DNA of 64,000 nt from contig DAISXY010000002.1 of NCBI GenBank assembly GCA_036825615.1, forward strand, positions 62,001 to 126,000. The letters are read 5' to 3'. A program made the translations under genes and the position numbers. The stretch is from JAICXG01 sp036825615 (GTDB taxonomy: Bacteria; Verrucomicrobiota; Verrucomicrobiia; Chthoniobacterales; UBA10450). Shown piece by piece: positions 8,986 through 17,480 of the stretch. How positions within the stretch are numbered: position 1 is the first letter of the stretch; each line of letters opens with the position of its first letter. The notes under the pieces were generated by a model. That model searched no databases. It was not told the origin of the DNA and saw nothing but the letters and a program-made list of their open reading frames with translations.

Positions 8986-10068
8986 ATGCGGATCGCCTCC
9001 TACAACGTCGAGAACCTCTTCAGCCGTGTGAGCGCGATCAACAGCGACGATCCGGCGAAAACAACCGCAGTCTTAAATGACGTCGCCGAGTTGCAGCGCC
9101 TGATCGAACAGCCGGTCTACAGCGAGGCCGACAAGCAGCGGATGCTCGCGATTCTGCGCAAACACAAGGCGACCGGCTCGCGCGGTCCCTTTTTCCTCCA
9201 GGAGACACGGCGCCGGCTGTACTCCAGCGGCAAGATTGTGGCGAGCGGGCGAGGGGATTGGGTCGGGTCAATCGAATGGCGGCGCGACCTCATCCAGGCT
9301 CCGGCGATCGAGAACACCGGGCGTATCATCAATGGGCTCGAGGCCGACATCGTCTGCCTCATCGAGGTCGAGAGCCGGCCAGTCCTGCGCCGGTTCAATC
9401 AGAACATTCTCAAGGAGAGCGCTTATCCGCATGCGATGCTCATCGATGGGAACGACGATCGCGGCATTGATGTCGCGATCCTCTGTCGCCGGCTGCTGAC
9501 GGACATGCGCAGTCATGTTGACGATCTCGATCCGAGCGGGCGTCCCGTGTTCAGCCGGGATTGCGCGGAGTTCGAGATCGACATTCCGGGCACGCGGCAT
9601 CTCTGGATCCTGCTCAACCATTTCAAGAGCCGCGGCTATGGGAGCAAGGCGGCGAATGACGCGAGACGAAAAGCGCAGGCGGCAAGAGTAGCGGAAGTTC
9701 TGCGGCGGTTCGACCTGCGCCAGCAGTGGGTGATCGTGGCGGGCGATTTCAATGAACTCCCGCGTTCCGATTCGCTCGCCCCGCTCCTCAAGCTCCGGGG
9801 TTTGCGCAATTCGTTCGAGAAATTGCCTAACGATGCCGACCGCTGGACTCATCGCGACGACGCGCTCCCGAGCAAAAACGATCAGATCGATTACCTGCTC
9901 GTTTCCGAGGGGCTCTGGCCGCAGTTGCGCGCGGTCGGGATCGAGCGGCGCGGCGTCTGGTCGGAAACAAAGAAGGTGCGGACGAAATATCCGCCCCTCC
10001 CGACCGTGACCGGCGACACCAATTCAGCGAGCGATCACGCCGCGATCTGGGCCGACTTTGATCTCTAA
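8986..10068 (+). CDS. endonuclease/exonuclease/phosphatase family protein
   Basis: 360 aa. Begins MRIASYNVENLF, the classic EEP-fold start with the metal-ligand asparagine. CLIEVES carries the catalytic glutamate, VAGDFNELP is the D-x-N active-site loop, and SDHAAIWADF is the C-terminal D-H pair. A disordered-looking insertion (residues about 40-90) sits between strands 1 and 2. It could be a DNase or a phosphodiesterase. No signal peptide. AGGAGG at about 8964 precedes the ATG by roughly 17 bases. Confidence 0.88.
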   Translation: MRIASYNVENLFSRVSAINSDDPAKTTAVLNDVAELQRLIEQPVYSEADKQRMLAILRKHKATGSRGPFFLQETRRRLYSSGKIVASGRGDWVGSIEWRRDLIQAPAIENTGRIINGLEADIVCLIEVESRPVLRRFNQNILKESAYPHAMLIDGNDDRGIDVAILCRRLLTDMRSHVDDLDPSGRPVFSRDCAEFEIDIPGTRHLWILLNHFKSRGYGSKAANDARRKAQAARVAEVLRRFDLRQQWVIVAGDFNELPRSDSLAPLLKLRGLRNSFEKLPNDADRWTHRDDALPSKNDQIDYLLVSEGLWPQLRAVGIERRGVWSETKKVRTKYPPLPTVTGDTNSASDHAAIWADFDL

Positions 10069-10072
10069 TCCC

Positions 10073-10249
10073 GTCATCCTGAGCGAAGCGCAGCGGAGTC
10101 GAAGGATCCCGTAGTACAGCCGAGCAGCGCACCAGCGAGTCGATCGGCAGCAATGCGGTCGATCGGCAGCGATGCGGTCGATCAGCAGCGATGCGGCTCA
10201 GATGCTCCACGGGATCCTTCGACTCCGCTGACGCTCCGCTCAGGATGAC
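10073..10249. repeat. palindromic intergenic repeat with internal 19-bp tandem
   Basis: Outer arms GTCATCCTGAGCGAAGCG and CTCAGGATGAC with inner GTCGAAGGATCCCG and CGGGATCCTTCGAC. This is a variant subtype in which both arms carry matching changes (compensated pairs). The core holds three tandem 19-bp units at 10141-10197 beginning CGATCGGCAGC, which is unusual for this family. Confidence 0.85.
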
Positions 10250-10255
10250 GGATGG

Positions 10256-12058
10256 CTAACTCGGTAGGGGAAACTTTCGCGTCAGTTGCTGGACCTGCTG
10301 GCGCACTTTGCCGATCGCGTTTTCATCTCCGCGATTGGCGAGCGCTTCGGCCACGAGGTCGGCGATCTCGAGCATGTCTTCTTCCTTCATGCCGCGCGTC
10401 GTCACCGCCGGCGTGCCGAGGCGAATGCCGCCCGGTTTGAAAATTGGATAGGTGTCGAACGGGATCGCGTTCTTGTTCACCGTGATCCCGGCCCGATCGA
10501 GCGTGTTTTGCGCGTCCCTGCCGTTGATCTCCTTCGGCCGCAGATCGACCAGCATGAGGTGATTGTCCGTCCCGCCTGAGACGATGCGAAATCCATGCTT
10601 GGCGATGCCGGCCGCGAGCGCTTTCGCGTTCAGCACGACCTGGTGCTGATATTCGCGAAACTGCGGCTGGAGCGCTTCCTGAAAACAGACCGCCTTGGCC
10701 GCGATCACGTGCATGAGCGGTCCGCCCTGCACCCCGGGAAAAACCGAGGAATCGATCGCCTTGGCAAATTTCTCCTGGCAAAGCACAATCCCACCGCGCG
10801 GCCCGCGCAGGCTCTTGTGCGTCGTCGTGGTGACGAAATGGGCGTGCGGTACCGGGCTCGGATGTTCGCCGCCCGCCACCAGCCCGGCGATATGCGCCAT
10901 GTCGATGAAAAGCAGCGCCTCGACCGCGTCCACAATCTGCCGCAGCCGCGCGAAATCAAAAAAGCGCGGATAAGCCGAGGCACCGGCGGTGATCATCGCC
11001 GGCCGCACTTCCTCCGCCAGTTTCGCGAGCGCTTCGTAATCGATCTGCTCCGTTTCCTGGCTCACTCCGTATTGCGTGACCTCGTAAAGCTTGCCGGAGA
11101 AATTCGCCGGATGTCCGTGAGTAAGATGACCGCCGTGGGCGAGGTTCATCGTCAGGATCCGGTCGCCGGGTTTCAGGACGGAAAAGTAGACCGCCATGTT
11201 CGCCTGCGCGCCGCTGTGCGGCTGCACGTTGACGTGTTCGGCCCCGAAAATTTTCTTCGCCCGGTCGATCGCGAGCTGCTCGACGACATCGACGTTTTCG
11301 CACCCGCCGTACCAACGTTTGCCCGGATAACCTTCGGCATACTTGTTCGTCAGGCAGGAACCCTGCGCCGCCATGACCGCGCGGCTGGTGAAGTTCTCCG
11401 AGGCGATCAGCTCGATGTTCTCGCGCTGGCGACGTTCCTCGGCCGCGATCGCGTCAAAGATTTCCGGATCGACCTGGCGGAGCGATCGACCTAACGACTC
11501 GATGATTTCATCGCCCGCCTCGCCTGGAAGTGATTCAGACATGGTTCCGAGATTGGATCGCGCCATTCCGCTCCCGCGCGCGGGTCGGGGCACGGCAAAC
11601 TCGCTTTCTTCGACAAAGGCAAGCACGCTCGGCAAAGCTTTGTCAATGCAATCGGCGCATTCCTCGTAAATCTCCCGGCCCATGCCGATCGGGTCGGGCA
11701 GGTCACGCCAGCAGGTCGCGCCCGATTCTTCAAATTCGCGGAGCAGGAAAGTCTTCTCCGCGCTCTCGGGAAAAAGCAGGTGGATCGTCTCGAGATGCGA
11801 CCCAGTCATGGCAAAGATGTGGCTCGCCCGCTCGACCAGGGTGGCGGTAAGCGGTTGACTGCGAAAACCGGCAATGTCGACCCCGCGTTTCCGGCAGACG
11901 TCGATCGCATGCACGCTCGGCGGTTGCCCCCGCACCGCATGCACGCCGGCGGCATCGGCCGTGATGTCCTTGCGATTGCCGAGCAAACGGCGGAAAAGTC
12001 CCAGAGCCATGGGACTGCGGCAAATGTTGCCGGTACAGACAAAGAGGACGTGTTTCAC
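10256..12058 (-). CDS. glyA: low-MW protein-tyrosine phosphatase fused in frame to serine hydroxymethyltransferase
   Basis: One uninterrupted frame of about 600 aa. The N-terminal ~150 residues are a low-molecular-weight phosphatase: VLFVCTGNICRSP is the C-x5-R(S) loop and LPDPIGMG holds the catalytic aspartate. After a ~35-residue linker comes a complete SHMT: LIASENF, NKYAEGYPGKRWYGG and the PLP lysine in TTTTHKSLRGPRGG. SHMT interconverts serine and glycine with folate. An internal ATG at 11542 would give a free 428-aa GlyA of normal length, so two proteins from one frame are also possible. The GTG at 12058 begins VKHVLFVC; a further in-frame start exists at 12145. Confidence 0.9.
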   Translation of the reverse strand: MKHVLFVCTGNICRSPMALGLFRRLLGNRKDITADAAGVHAVRGQPPSVHAIDVCRKRGVDIAGFRSQPLTATLVERASHIFAMTGSHLETIHLLFPESAEKTFLLREFEESGATCWRDLPDPIGMGREIYEECADCIDKALPSVLAFVEESEFAVPRPARGSGMARSNLGTMSESLPGEAGDEIIESLGRSLRQVDPEIFDAIAAEERRQRENIELIASENFTSRAVMAAQGSCLTNKYAEGYPGKRWYGGCENVDVVEQLAIDRAKKIFGAEHVNVQPHSGAQANMAVYFSVLKPGDRILTMNLAHGGHLTHGHPANFSGKLYEVTQYGVSQETEQIDYEALAKLAEEVRPAMITAGASAYPRFFDFARLRQIVDAVEALLFIDMAHIAGLVAGGEHPSPVPHAHFVTTTTHKSLRGPRGGIVLCQEKFAKAIDSSVFPGVQGGPLMHVIAAKAVCFQEALQPQFREYQHQVVLNAKALAAGIAKHGFRIVSGGTDNHLMLVDLRPKEINGRDAQNTLDRAGITVNKNAIPFDTYPIFKPGGIRLGTPAVTTRGMKEEDMLEIADLVAEALANRGDENAIGKVRQQVQQLTRKFPLPS

Positions 12059-12183
12059 GATGCGAAGCGCACTGGCGAGAGCCAGCGGCAAGGTAGGTTT
12101 GATCGTCCTCAAGTCAACGCAGCCGCCGGGGGCGCGCGCCCGCAAATGAGCCTCCTCGGCCTGCGCCTAACGACCACCGGAGC

Positions 12184-13161
12184 ATGAGGTCGCGCTGGAA
12201 ATTGATCCGCTACCGGCTGGAGTGGCTCGGGGTCCGCTTCCTCGGCTGGCTGATCCCGCGCCTCTCGCGCAAGGGCGCGGTGCGACTCGCAAGAATCGCC
12301 GGCGCGCTCGCCGCCCATCTCGATCGCGACGGCCGGCGCGTCGCGCTCAGCAACCTCGCGATTGTCTTCGGCGAGCGCTATTCCCCCGCGCAACGGACCC
12401 GCATCGCCCGCGAGTCATATCAGCAGTTCGCGAGCACGATGATCGATCTCTTTTGGAACCCGCGGATCAACGAGAAGAACTGGCCGGAGTTCATCGAGTT
12501 TGCCGGCTGGGATGAATTTGCCCGGACCGTCGGGCCGAGCGGGCCGTGTATCATCGCGGCCTGTCATTACGGCAACTTCGAATGGTTCAGTCTCGCCGCC
12601 GCTTACAAGGGACTGGTCGCGACGATTGTCTCGCAGGAATTCAAGAACCCGCTCCTCGATCCGATCTTCAATCAACTGCGGGAGCAATCAGGCCACCAGT
12701 TTGTCCCGCGCGAGGGCGCGATCATTCGGCTTTACAAAACCCTGCGCCGCCGCGGGACCGCCGCCATTCTGGTCGACCTGACGGTTCATCCCCGGCAGCC
12801 GTCGGTCGTGATCGAAGTGCTCGGGATGAAAATGTCAGTCACTTACGCGCATGCCTGGCTCCATCGCCGCACCGGGATGCCGATCGTGCCGGTGCACCAG
12901 GAACCGCTGCCGGGCGGACGTTGCCGGGTGGTCTTTCATCCCAAACTCGAGATCCCGGCCGAGGCGACGGAGCAGCAAATCGCGCAGCTCTGCTGGGACC
13001 AGTTCGAGCCGGTGGTGCGACGCAACCCGTCCCCCTGGCTTTGGATGTACAAATACTGGCGTTTCCGGCCGAGCACCGCCACTCGCCCTTATCCCTACTA
13101 CTCGCATCCGGCCCCGCTGTTCGATGAAATGGTCGCGACGGTCGAATGGCCTAACGAGTAA
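12184..13161 (+). CDS. LpxL/HtrB-like lipid A acyltransferase
   Basis: 325 aa. N-terminal amphipathic/membrane segment (LEWLGVRFLGWLIPRLS), then the family motif HYGNFE (H-x4-E catalytic pair, about residue 128), LREQSGHQFVPR, and TGMPIVPVH. C-terminal WLWMYKYWRFRP resembles the W-x-H-x-R/W ending of LpxL-type enzymes. It probably adds secondary acyl chains to lipid A or another glycolipid at the inner membrane. lpxB is about 48 kb away. The start lies 10 bases after a CCTAACGA motif. Confidence 0.85.
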   Translation: MRSRWKLIRYRLEWLGVRFLGWLIPRLSRKGAVRLARIAGALAAHLDRDGRRVALSNLAIVFGERYSPAQRTRIARESYQQFASTMIDLFWNPRINEKNWPEFIEFAGWDEFARTVGPSGPCIIAACHYGNFEWFSLAAAYKGLVATIVSQEFKNPLLDPIFNQLREQSGHQFVPREGAIIRLYKTLRRRGTAAILVDLTVHPRQPSVVIEVLGMKMSVTYAHAWLHRRTGMPIVPVHQEPLPGGRCRVVFHPKLEIPAEATEQQIAQLCWDQFEPVVRRNPSPWLWMYKYWRFRPSTATRPYPYYSHPAPLFDEMVATVEWPNE

Positions 13162-13245
13162 AGGACTTGAGCGGCGGTCAATCCTCCTCCTCCAGCGCCG
13201 CGGTTTGACAAACCGGTTCTGATACGCTCACCAGTTTGCCCAGAT

Positions 13246-13908
13246 ATGCGCCACGTTTTTCGTTTTCTCTTGCTTGCTCCGCTGGCGGGCTTCGTCGTTC
13301 TCACCAGCTGCACCACGGTGCCGACCACGACCGCCGAATATCATGTCACTGCTCATAAACCGCACGATCCTTCGAAGGTTCGGGTCGATCTTTCGCTCTC
13401 GAAACAGAACGTCTATGTCATGGAAGGCGACCGCTGCCTGATGGCGGCGGCGGTTTCCGTGGGGATGCCGAATAAGCCGACGCCGAAAGGGCATTTCACA
13501 ATCACGAACAAGATCGAGCACAAGCGCTCCGGCTCCTATGGCTATCGGGTGCAGAAAGACCGGATCGTTCCAGCCGAGGCCGGGGCGAATATTCCCGGCC
13601 GCTACGTCGGTTATCCGATGGGCTACTGGTGCGAATTTGCGCCCGCCTATGGCTTTCATCAGGGCTTCGTCCATCCTTATCCGCGAACCCACGGCTGTGT
13701 CCGCTTGCACGGGGAAGCAGCGCCGAAGTTCTTCGCCCTGGTGCGCATCGGCACGCCGGTGCACATCGCCGATACGATGCCGGAAGACGCGACGATTGGG
13801 CCGACCGTAACCCGGGTCGACGATTCGAAGGCACCCGACCCGCCTGCAAGCCAGATGGTCACCGATGCTGGCTTTGAAAAACCCGCGGGCCCGCTCCTTG
13901 TGGATTAA
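13246..13908 (+). CDS. L,D-transpeptidase (YkuD) lipoprotein
   Basis: 220 aa. Lipoprotein signal: hydrophobic FLLLAPLAGFVVL followed by TSC, so likely anchored in a membrane. The catalytic motif THGCVRLHG (about residue 145-153, S/T-HGC-x-R) places it in the L,D-transpeptidase family, which makes 3-3 peptidoglycan cross-links or attaches proteins to the wall. KPTPKGHFTI is the usual family motif before it. Short C-terminal tail of unknown purpose. Monocistronic. Confidence 0.88.
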   Translation: MRHVFRFLLLAPLAGFVVLTSCTTVPTTTAEYHVTAHKPHDPSKVRVDLSLSKQNVYVMEGDRCLMAAAVSVGMPNKPTPKGHFTITNKIEHKRSGSYGYRVQKDRIVPAEAGANIPGRYVGYPMGYWCEFAPAYGFHQGFVHPYPRTHGCVRLHGEAAPKFFALVRIGTPVHIADTMPEDATIGPTVTRVDDSKAPDPPASQMVTDAGFEKPAGPLLVD

Positions 13909-14379
13909 GAGGCTCCCAAGTCCGCCGAGCTGCCCAGAACAGGGCTGAAACTCCGGCCTGCCCTCACCGGCGGCCGGCACCGTCCGCCTTTGCAGGCCCG
14001 GCCTCGCTCGCTACGCGAGCTGCGTTACGGCCCACAGGAGAGGGAAAGCATCAACGCTTACTTTGCATGCCGCGCGCTCCATTCGCTCTCTTCTGCGTGG
14101 CGACCACGGAAACAAAGAACGCGTGTCGGCTTCTTTAAATGCTGCGCGCTGCATTCGCTCTCTTCTGCGCGGCGACTGCGGGAGGAAGGAAAGCGTCTCC
14201 TCTCCTTTATGTACATGCTGCACGCTTTAATCTCTCCCCGTGGGAGAGACGCACGCGCGCAGCGCGGCAGTGAGGGCCACTCGCGGCGCATCAGCGCTGC
14301 GCCAATCGTTTCCATTTTCCACCATCTCCTAAAAGGCACTAACCGGTTGCGACACCCCCGCCTGCGGCGAAATTAGGCG
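13909..14379. other. gene-free stretch with degenerate direct repeats
   Basis: About 470 bases with no credible gene. Two diverged direct repeats share ATTCGCTCTCTTCTGCG at about 14081 and 14154, each preceded by a GCGCGCT box. A small inverted repeat CTCTCCCC/GGGAGAG lies near 14232-14249. An open frame through it is rich in arginine and serine and follows the repeat periods, so I treat it as spurious. It resembles the repeat-rich gap at 38690-38938. Confidence 0.5.
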
Positions 14380-15618
14380 GTGAGCGCAAATCTCATTTCC
14401 AGCGGCACGAGTCCGCGCAACAAGGTCAACCTCCGCACCCCCGAGGTCATGACGGCGGTGCAGGAACAGGTCGAGTCGCATTATCGCAGCGACATTGTCG
14501 ACAAGATCCGCCGCGGGGGCGGGATTGTTTCCGTCGACGGCGTCACCGTTCGTCTCGCGAAGCAATTCGGCTTTTGCTATGGGGTCGAGCGCGCGATCGA
14601 TCTCGCCTACGCCGCGCGCAAGGTTTTCACCGATCGGCGCCTTTTCATCGTTGGGGAGATCATTCACAACCCGGAGGTAAACGAGCAGATCTCGTCCTTA
14701 GGGATCAAGAACCTTACCGGCCCCAATAAACAGGCCGATATCTCCGATCTGCAACCCGATGATGTCGTAATCCTCCCCGCCTTCGGGACCGAGCTCTCCA
14801 TTTTGCAGCAGATCAAGGATCGCGGCTGCCAGATCGTTGACACCACTTGTGGCGACGTCATGAGCGTCTGGAAACGAGTGCGCAAATATGCGAGCGAATC
14901 GGCCACTTCGATCATTCATGGCAAGGCCGAGCACGAAGAAACCAAGGCGACCAGCTCGCGCGCGCTCGGCGACGGCAAAGGTCATTATCTCGTCGTCCTG
15001 ACTCTCGCGGACACCGATTACGTTTGCGATTACATCCGGCATGGGGGCGACAAGCAGGCCTTTCTCGACAAATTCCGCGGCGCCTATTCGCCCGGTTTTG
15101 ACCCCGATATCCATCTCCAAACCGTCGGCGTCGCCAATCAGACCACGATGTTGCGCGGCGAGACCGAGGAAGTGCAGCGGCGCATCCAGCGCGCGATCGT
15201 GGACCGCGACGGGCCGGAGTTAGCGAGCAAGAGTTTTCGCTTCTTCGACACCATCTGCGGAGCCACCCAGGAGCGGCAGGACGCGCTGCGCGAGTTACTC
15301 AACGTCAAGATGGACCTCCTCCTGGTCGTAGGCGGTTACAATAGCTCCAACACTTCGCACCTGGCCGAGATGGGAGAGGAAAAGCTCGCGACTTACTTCG
15401 TCCTCAACGCCAGCCGCCTCATTTCGGACAAGGAGATCCGCCATTACGACCTCCACCAGAAGCGTGAAATCGTCGCGCGCGACTGGCTTCCAAGCGGTCC
15501 GGTCGTGGTCGGTATTACCGCCGGTGCTTCCTGCCCAAACAACCTGATCGAGGAAACCCTGATCCGGTTATTTCAACTGCGCGGGATCGGAGTCGAAGAG
15601 CTGACTGCAGCGGCCTGA
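14380..15618 (+). CDS. ispH: 4-hydroxy-3-methylbut-2-enyl diphosphate reductase, plastid/cyanobacterial type
   Basis: Last step of the MEP isoprenoid pathway, making IPP and DMAPP with a [4Fe-4S] cluster. 412 aa, about 100 longer than E. coli IspH, with the long form's sequence character: FGFCYGVERA, VDTTCGDV and GASCPNNLIE carry the three cluster cysteines, and VGGYNSSNTSHL is the diphosphate-binding loop. Starts at a GTG (14380); MTAVQEQVESHY follows. No other MEP gene is nearby. Confidence 0.95.
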   Translation: MSANLISSGTSPRNKVNLRTPEVMTAVQEQVESHYRSDIVDKIRRGGGIVSVDGVTVRLAKQFGFCYGVERAIDLAYAARKVFTDRRLFIVGEIIHNPEVNEQISSLGIKNLTGPNKQADISDLQPDDVVILPAFGTELSILQQIKDRGCQIVDTTCGDVMSVWKRVRKYASESATSIIHGKAEHEETKATSSRALGDGKGHYLVVLTLADTDYVCDYIRHGGDKQAFLDKFRGAYSPGFDPDIHLQTVGVANQTTMLRGETEEVQRRIQRAIVDRDGPELASKSFRFFDTICGATQERQDALRELLNVKMDLLLVVGGYNSSNTSHLAEMGEEKLATYFVLNASRLISDKEIRHYDLHQKREIVARDWLPSGPVVVGITAGASCPNNLIEETLIRLFQLRGIGVEELTAAA

Positions 15619-15906
15619 AGGACTGACCGGCCAGGACCTGCTTTAACTCTCTCACCCTAACGAATATAGCAGTTGCTAATTAAAGGGCGCGGCGCCGCTC
15701 ACGGCAATTCGGACGGGCGAACAGCCTGCCTAACGACCGGCTCGGACCTTCCTTCGACCTGCACGTCGCGACCCGGAAACCGGGAGGTTTTTTTCCCGCC
15801 CAAGAGGCGAACTCCTGCTCCTGATTCGAGTGAGTGATAGTCAGTAGGAGCAAGAGCAGGAGGGAGAGACGCGCAAAGGCTTGGTCAGAGACGATTTCCT
15901 ATTGCG
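15619..15906. other. intergenic gap with two CCTAACGA motifs and a purine/pyrimidine hairpin
   Basis: Holds direct copies of CCTAACGA at 15656 and 15729. Near its right end, CTCCTGCTCCTG (about 15813) and CAGTAGGAGCAAGAGCAGG (about 15842) form an imperfect hairpin of the CTCCTGCTC type also seen at 38690 and 46940. It contains the promoter region of ku, but I see no clear -35/-10. Confidence 0.5.
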
Positions 15907-16752
15907 ATGCGTGCGATCTGGAAAGGCAGTATCAGTTTCGGCCTGGTTAATATCCCGATCGCGCTCTACCCCGCGACCCGGCGCGAGGATCTCAAATTCC
16001 GCCTTCTCCGCAAAAGTGATCTTAGCCCCGTCAATTACAAGCGGGTCGCGGAGAAGGACGGCAGGGAGGTGCCTTGGGAGCAGATCGTCAAAGGCTACGA
16101 GTACGAGAAAGGAAAATTTGTCGTCCTGAACGAAAAAGATTTTCAGCGGGTTGACCTCGAGGCGACCCAGACCGTCGACATCAAGGACTTTGTCGATGTC
16201 GAAGAGATTGATCCAATGTTCTTCTACAAGCCCTATTACCTCGAGCCGCAGAAAGGCGGTGACAAGGCCTACAGCCTGCTTCGCGAGACCTTGCAGAAGA
16301 CCAATAAGGTCGGGATCGCAAAAGTCATCATCAAGACCCGGCAGTATCTCGCCGGGGTCAAACCGCTCAAACACGCGCTTGTCCTCGAGTTGATGCATTT
16401 CGCCGAGGAGCTTTCCGACCCGGAGCAACTCAATGTGCCAAAGAAATCCGCGGAACCGGGCAAGCGCGAACTCGACATGGCCAAGGCACTGGTCGGGACC
16501 ATGAGCTCGGAGTGGAACCCCGATAAGTATCGCGACGAATATCGCGACGCCTTGCTCGAGGTGATCGAGGAAAAGGTCGAGGCGGGCGGAAAGGAAATCG
16601 AAGAGAAACCGAAGAAGAAGAAACCCTCGCCGAAAGTGATCGACCTCGTGGCGGTGCTGCAGCAGAGCCTGGCCCAATCAAAGGGCGGCGGCGAAAAGAA
16701 GAAGCGCGCCGCCCACAAAAAGAGCTCCGGACGCTCCCGCAAGGCGGCCTAA
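15907..16752 (+). CDS. ku: non-homologous end-joining protein Ku
   Basis: 281 aa, typical for bacterial Ku. Starts MRAIWKGSISFGLVNIPIALY, the family hallmark; YYLEPQKGGDKAYSLLRETL and MHFAEEL follow in the ring core. The C-terminus (from about residue 220) is a lysine-rich tail (EEKPKKKKPSPK, then KKKRAAHKKSS), which in bacterial Ku binds DNA and aids threading. Ku binds double-strand ends and recruits LigD. No ligD is in this window, so the partner must lie elsewhere. Confidence 0.95.
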   Translation: MRAIWKGSISFGLVNIPIALYPATRREDLKFRLLRKSDLSPVNYKRVAEKDGREVPWEQIVKGYEYEKGKFVVLNEKDFQRVDLEATQTVDIKDFVDVEEIDPMFFYKPYYLEPQKGGDKAYSLLRETLQKTNKVGIAKVIIKTRQYLAGVKPLKHALVLELMHFAEELSDPEQLNVPKKSAEPGKRELDMAKALVGTMSSEWNPDKYRDEYRDALLEVIEEKVEAGGKEIEEKPKKKKPSPKVIDLVAVLQQSLAQSKGGGEKKKRAAHKKSSGRSRKAA

Positions 16753-16797
16753 GGGAGGCGAATGAGAATTTTTCCGAGGCAATCCTGCGATTGATTA

Positions 16798-16809
16798 AAA
16801 CGAACGTTT
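16798..16809. promoter_or_regulatory. possible TetR operator
   Basis: AAACGAACGTTT is a 5-bp inverted repeat around AA, 18 bases before the TetR start codon and next to an AT-rich stretch (TTTGATTTATTTT) that could be a -10 region. The half-sites resemble those of the perfect operator at 46896-46923. Short, so only suggestive of autoregulation. Confidence 0.35.
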
Positions 16810-16827
16810 GATTTATTTTGCGCTGTT

Positions 16828-17466
16828 ATGGCAGAACAACTTCACGCCACCAAAGTCGCGATCCTGAACGCGACCGAGCGCCTCGTCGCCGCCCACGGCT
16901 TCGAGGCCACCTCGCTCCGGGCCATTACCGCCGCCGCCAAGGTCAACCTCGCCGCGGTTAATTATCATTTCGCGACCAAGGACGCGCTCCTTCTCGCGAT
17001 GCTGAACCGCCGGATGAAGCCTTTGAACCAGGCACGCCTCGCCCTCCTCGATCAGTTTGAAAATGAGGCGGGCGATCAGCCGGTGCCGGTGGAACGCATT
17101 CTCGAGGCGCTCTTTCGCCCCATCCTCGAACTGATTACGCAGCCAGCGAAGGGCGGCCGTAATTTCCTGCGTCTGCTTTCGCTTTGTCTGGCCACGCCCG
17201 GCGCCTTTCTCAAACCTCTCGTCCAGCAGGAGTTCGCGGAGAAAAACCGCCGCTTCCATCGCGCCCTCCGCCGCAGTCTGCCCGAGCTTTCCGACACCGA
17301 AGTGCACTGGCGCCTGCATTTCGCCCAGGGCGCATTCATCCACGCGGTCGCGCACTCGCGGGTGCTCGAGCTCTCCTCGAACGGGAGGTGCCGGCTCACG
17401 AACTGCGAAGGCGTTCTGCAACGGATCATCAAGTTTTGCTCCGCCGGGCTGCGCAGTCCAGCCTAA
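16828..17466 (+). CDS. TetR-family transcriptional regulator
   Basis: 212 aa. The N-terminal HTH is canonical: ILNATERLVAAHGFEATSLR, then AAKVNLAAVNYHFATKDALL. The C-terminal ligand domain is unassigned. Only 14 bases separate its stop from the HlyD-like gene, so regulator and efflux pump probably share a transcript and the protein likely represses it. A CCTAACGA motif overlaps the stop codon. Confidence 0.9.
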   Translation: MAEQLHATKVAILNATERLVAAHGFEATSLRAITAAAKVNLAAVNYHFATKDALLLAMLNRRMKPLNQARLALLDQFENEAGDQPVPVERILEALFRPILELITQPAKGGRNFLRLLSLCLATPGAFLKPLVQQEFAEKNRRFHRALRRSLPELSDTEVHWRLHFAQGAFIHAVAHSRVLELSSNGRCRLTNCEGVLQRIIKFCSAGLRSPA

Positions 17467-17480
17467 CGAATCTAAGTCTT

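Noticed and set aside
10141..10197. Three 19-bp units that could suggest a small CRISPR array
   Set aside because: Units are directly tandem with no spacers and lie inside a palindromic repeat element; no cas gene is near.
13990..14376. 128-aa frame in the 13.9-14.4 kb gap
   Set aside because: Its peptide repeats (HSLSSA twice) just follow the DNA repeats; no start signal and no family.
16828..17480. HlyD-like protein starting at 17184 inside the TetR gene
   Set aside because: The first 99 codons would overlap TetR and are Arg/Pro-rich; the ATG at 17481 starts the conserved protein.
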